Source of the DNA: Actinomadura cremea
GTDB taxonomy: Bacteria; Actinomycetota; Actinomycetes; Streptosporangiales; Streptosporangiaceae
Length of the DNA stretch: 64,000 bases
NCBI RefSeq assembly: GCF_014648495.1
Contig: NZ_BMRF01000026.1
Coordinates: 1-64,000 of the forward strand
Direction: 5' to 3'
Every line of letters begins with the position of its first letter. The stretch's first letter is position 1. Of the stretch, positions 59,316-64,000 are shown one piece after another. A program made the translations under genes and the position numbers. A model generated the notes under the pieces. That model was not told the DNA's origin and made no database searches. It saw nothing but the letters and a program-made list of their open reading frames with translations.

Positions 59316-60302
59316 ATGAGGCGCCGGTGGCCTATCGTCGCGCTCGTGACCGCGTGCACCGCCGTCCTCGCCGTCCTCGCCGCGGGCGCCCCGATCCCGC
59401 CGCGCCTCCCGCCGCCCGCCGCCGTCCTCGCCGTCGCCCCGTCCGCGTCCCCGTCGCCCGCGCCCCGGCCGACCCCGGCGTTCACCGCGGCCGAGCGGGC
59501 CGCGCTCACCCGCGCCCTCGACGCCTACCTGCGGGAACGTCCCGGCTCGGTGTCGATCGCGGTGCGGGACGCGTCCGGCGCGCTCTCCTACGGCTACGAA
59601 AAGGAGTTGCGCCCGGCGACGGCGAGCATCGTCAAGGTGAACCTCGTGATGGCGCTGCTGCTGCGCGCCCAACGGGACGGCCGTCCGCCGACGTCCGCCG
59701 AGAAGGCCCTCGCCGAACGCGCCGTCACGGTCAGCGACAACGACGCCGCCACCGCCCTCTGGCACGCCGTCGGCGGCGCGGACGGCCTCGCGTCCGCGAA
59801 CGAGGACTTCGGCCTGCGCGACACGGTCCCCGGGCCCGGCGGGTTCTGGGGCTCCACGACGACCAGCGCCGCCGACCAGGTCGGACTCCTGTCCGCGCTC
59901 GTCTCCCCCGCGAGCCCGCTGTCGGCGACGAACCGCCGCTACGTCCGGGATCTCATGGCCGACGTGGTCCCGGAGCAGTCCTGGGGCGTGAGCGCCGCCG
60001 CCGACCGGCCGGGCGAGGCAGCGGGCGAGGCAGCGGGCGAGGCAGCGGGCGAGGCAGCGGGCGAGGCAGCGGGCGAGGCAGCGGGCGAGGAACCGGCACT
60101 CAAGAACGGCTGGCTGCCGCGCGACGCCCACGGGGGCCGCTGGACGATCAACAGCGTCGGCCTCGTCCGCGCGGCGGGCCGGCTCCTCCTGATCGCCGTC
60201 CTGTCCGAGCGCCACCCGACGATGCGCGCCGGGATCGAGACCGTCGAACGCGCGGCACGGACCGTGACGGCCGCGCTCGACCGTCCGCACGAGCACCGCT
60301 GA
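59316..60302 (+). CDS. Beta-lactamase-fold serine hydrolase with in-frame 12-base repeat
   Basis: A 328-residue exported class-A-like serine hydrolase. Basic start MRRRW and a hydrophobic segment of 20 residues form an anchor or signal, then a Pro-rich spacer. The active-site set is S104-I-V-K107, S140-D-N142 and K-N-G near residue 262 in place of KTG. Between SDN and KNG lie residues 233-256, six GEAA units and a degenerate GEEP, encoded by a perfect 12-base repeat. Such enzymes may be penicillin-interactive or beta-lactamases; activity cannot be told. No lipobox. Confidence 0.85.
   Translation: MRRRWPIVALVTACTAVLAVLAAGAPIPPRLPPPAAVLAVAPSASPSPAPRPTPAFTAAERAALTRALDAYLRERPGSVSIAVRDASGALSYGYEKELRPATASIVKVNLVMALLLRAQRDGRPPTSAEKALAERAVTVSDNDAATALWHAVGGADGLASANEDFGLRDTVPGPGGFWGSTTTSAADQVGLLSALVSPASPLSATNRRYVRDLMADVVPEQSWGVSAAADRPGEAAGEAAGEAAGEAAGEAAGEAAGEEPALKNGWLPRDAHGGRWTINSVGLVRAAGRLLLIAVLSERHPTMRAGIETVERAARTVTAALDRPHEHR
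60011..60094 (+). repeat. Tandem 12-base repeat GGGCGAGGCAGC (six copies plus one variant)
   Basis: Six perfect units at 60011, 60023, 60035, 60047, 60059 and 60071 and a changed seventh (GGGCGAGGAACC). The unit keeps the reading frame (GEAA), so copy number could vary without breaking the gene. It is inserted just before the KNG active-site motif. Confidence 0.95.
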
Positions 60303-60395
60303 CCGCACTACCTGGGGCATTCGCGCGATTCGTCCGGGTGGCGTCATACTCTCCGACGACCCGGGCCCACCCCCCGTGCTGAAGGAGTCGACGGC

Positions 60396-61139
60396 ATGCG
60401 CTCACGGTCACTGGTGTACGACGTTGCGGCGGCCCTCGCGCGGCTCGGCGTGGGCGTCGTCTTCATGGCGCACGGCTGGCAGAAGATCGAGGCCGGCGTC
60501 ACCGCGACGGGCGAGTCCTTCGACGCCCTCGGGGTGCCGCTCCCGACCGCCGCCGCCGTCTACGCGGCGTTCGTCGAGCTGCTCGGCGGGGCCGCGCTGA
60601 TCGCCGGGGTCGCCCTGCCGGTCACCGGCGCCCTGCTGTTCGTCGACATGGTCGGCGCGTTCCTGTTCGTGCACGCCGACCGGGGCCTGTTCATGGTGGA
60701 CGGCGACCGCGCGCAGAACGGCTACGAGCTGGTCGTCGCCCTCGGCATGGCCGCCCTCCTGTTCGCCGCGGGCGCCGGAGGACGGCTGACCCTCGACGCC
60801 TGGATCGTCCGGAAGCGGGCGGCGCGTCCGGACGAACCGGGCGATGAGGACGACGCGGAGGACGCGGAGAGCTTCGTGGAGTCGCTCCGCCAGGCCGAGC
60901 TGAAGCCCCCGGAGCCTCCGGCGAAGAAGGCTCCGGCCCGCCGCTCCCCCGCGAAGCCCGCCCCCGCGAAGCCCGCCCCCGCGCCGTCCGAGACCGCCGC
61001 GCCCCCGGCCCCGCCGCCCGCCGGAACCGAGGACGACAAGCCCGTGGCGGGCCGCCGCAAGGCGGCCCACCGGCGCCGTGCCGGGGACACCCAGCCCGTC
61101 ACGCCGCCGTCGGACGGCGGTGACGACACCGCCTCCTGA
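60396..61139 (+). CDS. DoxX-family membrane protein with long basic tail
   Basis: A 247-residue protein. The first 135 residues are a four-helix DoxX-like membrane domain (FMAHGWQKIEAGV, VYAAFVELLGGAALIAGV, VGAFLFVHADRG, GYELVVALGMAALLFAAG), the quinone/thiosulphate-type fold of unknown activity. A charged tail then begins at KRAARPDEPGDEDDAE and runs through Lys/Pro/Ala repeats to the end, probably cytoplasmic and disordered. It has its own start region and is convergent with the MerR gene; the gap is six bases. Confidence 0.87.
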   Translation: MRSRSLVYDVAAALARLGVGVVFMAHGWQKIEAGVTATGESFDALGVPLPTAAAVYAAFVELLGGAALIAGVALPVTGALLFVDMVGAFLFVHADRGLFMVDGDRAQNGYELVVALGMAALLFAAGAGGRLTLDAWIVRKRAARPDEPGDEDDAEDAESFVESLRQAELKPPEPPAKKAPARRSPAKPAPAKPAPAPSETAAPPAPPPAGTEDDKPVAGRRKAAHRRRAGDTQPVTPPSDGGDDTAS

Positions 61140-61145
61140 GGCGGC

Positions 61146-62069
61146 TCAGCCGGAGTGGGCGCGCAGTGCGGCGATGAACCACTCGAACGCCGGGACCGCC
61201 GGCGGGCTCGGCTCCCGCCCGTCGATGATCGCCAGGAGGTTCCAGTAGCGCTCCACCCGGGCGTCGGTGAACTCCTCCATCAGGTCGGCGATCCGCGCGC
61301 GTTCCGCGGCCGGGACGGCCGGATCGGCGATCCGGTCGAGGACGGCGCGGCCCTGCGGGGACTCGGGCGCGATCCCCTCCGCCAGGGCCCGTCCGGCGTG
61401 CTCCATGACCGCACCGGGGTCCGGGGCGTGCTCGGACCCTCCGGCGGGCTCCTCGGCGGGCCGCCCGGCGACCGCCATGGCGCGGACGCGCAGCCGGAAG
61501 TCCTCGTCGGCGACCAGCTCGCCCAGCTCGATCCACGCGTCCACCTGCGCGGGCGCGGGGTCGTCCGGCAGCTCGGCGGGCAGCCGCCGCATGTTCTCCG
61601 CGATGCCGATGGCGGGCGAGCCGGGCTCGACCCCCTCCACCACGTACCGGACGAACTCGTCGATGATCTCCTGCCGCTCCCGGGCGGACATCCGGGCCAG
61701 TCTGTGCATCAGCAGCGTCTCCTCCGTCGTGGTCGCGCGTTTCGCGACCGTGCCGAGCACCGCGCGCCGCGTCCGCAGCATGCGTATCTCCGCGTCGAGC
61801 GCCGCGACGTGCGCCGCCGCGACCTCGGCGACCGTGGCGGCGTTCGTCAGGACCGCCTCGACCTTGTCCAGGCCCAGCCCCAGCTCGCGGAGCGTCCGGA
61901 CGAGGTCGAGGCGCGCGACCGCCGCCGCGTCGTAGAGGCGGTAGCCGCCCGCGGAACGGGCCGCGACCGGGACCAGCCCGGCGTCGGACCAGAACCGGAC
62001 CGTCCGTGTGGACAGTCCGCACCGCTCGGCGAGCTGCCCGATCGTGAACAGCTCCGCGCTCGTGCTCAT
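61146..62069 (-). CDS. MerR-family transcriptional regulator
   Basis: A 307-residue MerR regulator. The winged helix FTIGQLAERCGLSTRTVRFW and GGYRLYDAAAVARL is followed by a dimer helix and a large C-terminal domain of about 200 residues (DEFVRYVVEGVEPGSPA, WIELGELVADEDFRLRVRAMA), longer than metal sensors and suggestive of an organic-ligand or TipAS-type effector domain. Its own promoter carries the 19-base MerR spacer with a perfect palindrome. Confidence 0.9.
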   Translation of the reverse strand: MSTSAELFTIGQLAERCGLSTRTVRFWSDAGLVPVAARSAGGYRLYDAAAVARLDLVRTLRELGLGLDKVEAVLTNAATVAEVAAAHVAALDAEIRMLRTRRAVLGTVAKRATTTEETLLMHRLARMSARERQEIIDEFVRYVVEGVEPGSPAIGIAENMRRLPAELPDDPAPAQVDAWIELGELVADEDFRLRVRAMAVAGRPAEEPAGGSEHAPDPGAVMEHAGRALAEGIAPESPQGRAVLDRIADPAVPAAERARIADLMEEFTDARVERYWNLLAIIDGREPSPPAVPAFEWFIAALRAHSG

Positions 62070-62075
62070 GAGTCG

Positions 62076-62106
62076 ACTGTGCACCTTCCAGCCGCTGGAA
62101 GCTCAA
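62076..62106 (-). promoter_or_regulatory. MerR-type promoter with 19-base spacer and operator
   Basis: On the minus strand, TTGAGC and CACAGT are separated by 19 bases that contain the perfect palindrome CTTCCAG-CGG-CTGGAAG. This overlong spacer with a dyad is the hallmark of promoters twisted into shape by MerR proteins. The merR ATG follows at 62069, so the transcript has almost no leader. Confidence 0.8.
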
Positions 62107-62153
62107 GCCCCGGACGCGGCGCCGCGGCGCGCACCGCGCGTCCGTCCCGAAAA

Positions 62154-62201
62154 CGCCGGGGGCGGGGAGGCGGCCCTGCGGCCGTCCTCCCCGCCCCCGG
62201 C
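62154..62201 (-). terminator. Terminator of nrdJ
   Basis: A very strong hairpin, CGCCGGGGGCGGGGAGG paired with CCTCCCCGCCCCCGGCG plus an inner GGCC/GGCC, 16 bases past the nrdJ stop. Confidence 0.8.
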
Positions 62202-62217
62202 GGACTCGGTGCTCGGG

Positions 62218-64000
62218 TCAGCTGCAGCCGCTGGTGGAGCCGCAGCCCTCGCAGACGTAGCAGCTGCCGGCGGGACGCATCTTCGTGCCGCAGGTCAGGC
62301 AGAGCGGCGCGTCCTGGGTGCGGCCCTGGCGGCTCTCGATGGCCTCGACGGACGACCGCGCGCCGTTCGCCGCCGCGGGGGCCGCCTGCGGGGCGGCGGG
62401 CCGCGCGATCTCCGCGGTCTGGGCGAGGCTGTCGTGCCGCACCACGTCCTCGTCGTGCAGGCTGGCCGGGTCCTCGCCGTTGGCCTGCATGGCGCGCTCC
62501 TCGGCGGTGAAGATGCCGAGACCCGCGCGCTCCTCGAAGGACAGGTGGTCGAGCGCCAGGCGGCGGAAGATGTAGTCCATCACCGACGTCGCCATGCGGA
62601 TGTCCGGGTCGTCGGTCATGCCGGCCGGCTCGAACCGCAGGTTGGTGAACTTCTCCACCCACGTCTCCAGCGGCACCCCGTACTGGAGGCTGATCGAGAT
62701 CGCCATGGAGAAGGCGTCCATCACCCCGGCGAGGGTGGAGCCCTGCTTGCCGAGCTTGAGGAACACCTCGCCGAGACCGTCGTCGGGGTAGGACGAGGCG
62801 GTCATGTAGCCCTCGGCGCCCGCGACGGAGAAGCGGGTCACGGTCGCGGGCCGCTGCTTCGGCAGCCGCCGGCGGACCGGCCGGACCTCGGCGGGGGCCT
62901 CGACGACCTCCGCCTTCTCCTTCTTCCCGGCGGCCGACAGCGGCTGGCCGACCTTGCAGTTGTCGCGGTAGATCGCCAGGGCCTTCAGCCCGAGCCGCCA
63001 GCCCTCGAAGTACACCTTCTCGATGTCCTCGATGGTGGCCTGCTCCGGCATGTTGACCGTCTTGGAGATCGCCCCGGACAGGAACGGCTGCGTGGCCGCC
63101 ATCATCCGGACGTGCCCCATCGGGCTGATCGCGCGCTCGCCCATCGCGCAGTCGAACACCTCGTAGTGCTCGGGGCGCAGGCCGGGGGCGTCCACGACGT
63201 GGCCGTGCTCGGCGATGTACTCGACGATCGCCTCGATCCGCTCCTGCTGGTAGCCGAGCTGCTCCAGGGCGCGCGGCACCGTGTGGTTGACGATCTGCAT
63301 GGAGCCGCCGCCGACGAGCTTCTTGAACTTCATCAGCGCGAGGTCGGGCTCGATGCCGGTGGTGTCGCAGTCCATCATCAGGCCGATGGTGCCGGTCGGC
63401 GCCAGCAGGGACGCCTGCGCGTTGCGGTAGCCGTTCTTCTCGCCGGCCTTCAGGCAGTCCTGCCACTGCTTGGCGGCGGCCGCCAGGATCGACTTGTCCA
63501 TCTCGTGGAGCGTGCGGACCGCGTCGTTGGCGGCGGCGTGCTTGCGCATGACCCGCTTGTGGCCCTCGGCGTTGCGCGCGTACCCGGCGTAGGGGCCGAC
63601 GACGCCCGCGATCTCGGCGGACCGGCGGTAGGCGACGCCCGTCATCAGCGAGGTGATCGCGGCGGCGAGGGCGCGGCCGCCCTCGGAGTCGTAGGCGTGG
63701 CCGGTCGCCATCAGCAGCGCGCCGAGGTTGGCGTAGCCGATGCCGAGCTGCCGGTAGTCCCGGGTGGTCTCGGCGATCTTCTCGGTGGGGAAGTCGGCGA
63801 ACGTGATGGAGACGTCCATCGCCGTGATGACCAGCTCGGTCAGCTTCACGAACCGCGCGATGTCGAACGTGCCGTCCGCGCTGAGGAACTTCAGCAGGTT
63901 GATGCTCGCCAGGTTGCAGGACGAGTTGTCCAGCGACATGTACTCCGAGCACGGGTTCGACGCGGTGATGCGGCCCGTCTCGGGGTTGGTGTGCCAGTCG
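62218..64000 (-). CDS. nrdJ: Vitamin-B12-dependent ribonucleotide reductase (partial, N-terminus outside window)
   Basis: Class II ribonucleotide reductase, which makes deoxyribonucleotides with adenosylcobalamin and needs no oxygen. About 594 C-terminal codons are present; the rest runs off the right edge. Visible are ASNPCSEYM with an active-site cysteine, LDNSSCNLASINLLKF, LAPTGTIGLMMDCDTTGIEP and the C-terminal cysteine cluster (CLTCGTKM, CYVCEGCG) that shuttles electrons and may bind zinc. Streptomyces carry the same enzyme beside nrdR and lexA; whether they follow here is outside the window. Confidence 0.95.
   Translation of the reverse strand, partial: DWHTNPETGRITASNPCSEYMSLDNSSCNLASINLLKFLSADGTFDIARFVKLTELVITAMDVSITFADFPTEKIAETTRDYRQLGIGYANLGALLMATGHAYDSEGGRALAAAITSLMTGVAYRRSAEIAGVVGPYAGYARNAEGHKRVMRKHAAANDAVRTLHEMDKSILAAAAKQWQDCLKAGEKNGYRNAQASLLAPTGTIGLMMDCDTTGIEPDLALMKFKKLVGGGSMQIVNHTVPRALEQLGYQQERIEAIVEYIAEHGHVVDAPGLRPEHYEVFDCAMGERAISPMGHVRMMAATQPFLSGAISKTVNMPEQATIEDIEKVYFEGWRLGLKALAIYRDNCKVGQPLSAAGKKEKAEVVEAPAEVRPVRRRLPKQRPATVTRFSVAGAEGYMTASSYPDDGLGEVFLKLGKQGSTLAGVMDAFSMAISISLQYGVPLETWVEKFTNLRFEPAGMTDDPDIRMATSVMDYIFRRLALDHLSFEERAGLGIFTAEERAMQANGEDPASLHDEDVVRHDSLAQTAEIARPAAPQAAPAAANGARSSVEAIESRQGRTQDAPLCLTCGTKMRPAGSCYVCEGCGSTSGCS

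Noticed and set aside
60011..60094. CRISPR or mobile-element end in the repeat
   Set aside because: Units are contiguous, in frame and coding.

Overview
The window is chromosomal DNA of a very GC-rich actinomycete. The base composition, frequent GTG/TTG starts, a HrdB-type principal sigma factor with a long charged N-terminus, a B12-dependent ribonucleotide reductase, a TerD protein and a short DUF7455-type zinc protein all point that way. A Streptosporangiales/Thermomonosporaceae-like (Actinomadura-like) host is my inference from overall gene style and is not proven. I see no tRNA, rRNA, CRISPR array, insertion sequence or prophage.

Layout. 1-2650: a minus-strand tandem array of STM4015-type leucine-rich-repeat genes (one cut by the left edge, two intact, one collapsed relic and a scrap of a C-terminus). 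2657-5995: a methionine importer operon (metN-metI-metQ) with its terminator, and a 720-base upstream region with two leader-like small ORFs. 5996-11027: a hypothetical protein, a methyltransferase, a two-component system, an orphan ABC ATPase and an FMN alpha-hydroxy-acid oxidase. 11382-13865: the topoisomerase IV/second gyrase A subunit. 13900-24700: an accessory, regulator-rich stretch with a GlxA-like regulator and isochorismatase hydrolase, an OhrR/MarR regulator opposite two tandem small membrane proteins, PadR and TetR regulators back to back, SnoaL/SRPBCC proteins, a second two-component system and two decayed genes. 24895-37253: a conserved block with an exported protein, the ParE/GyrB2 subunit, a drug/lipid-type ABC exporter, DUF7455, a GNAT, YaaA, HrdB, a PAS/GAF/SpoIIE phosphatase and an HhH-GPD glycosylase. 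37338-44597: a Tat-exported molybdopterin enzyme with a cytochrome b partner, then a run of actinobacterial proteins of unknown function centred on two SseB-like paralogues. 44610-46818: the 5-oxoprolinase operon pxpABC. 46815-50121: phosphatase, short-chain dehydrogenase with divergent TetR, winged-helix protein. 50153-58011: a membrane-anchored tandem-AAA protein, RNase HII, an HhH protein, TerD-like, a lipoate ligase with its accessory domain at the N-terminus, and a membrane protein. 58096-64000: OsmC, GntR, a beta-lactamase-fold hydrolase carrying a 12-base in-frame repeat, DoxX, MerR and most of nrdJ, which runs off the right edge.

The core genes (second gyrase pair, hrdB, rnhB, nrdJ) recall the hrdB neighbourhood of Streptomyces coelicolor, where I recall gyrB2, gyrA2, hrdB, rnhB and nrdJ also lie within a few tens of genes. 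The accessory genes are mostly small regulator-target pairs, and several have clear palindromic operators in their intergenic regions. The best candidates for something undescribed are the SseB-like module at 39270-44597 (conserved N-terminal domain, low-complexity linker, different C-terminal domain, overlapping small partner gene), the tandem small membrane proteins under a redox-type MarR regulator, the membrane-anchored double-AAA protein, and the LRR array with its deletion relic. Function for these is inference from layout only.
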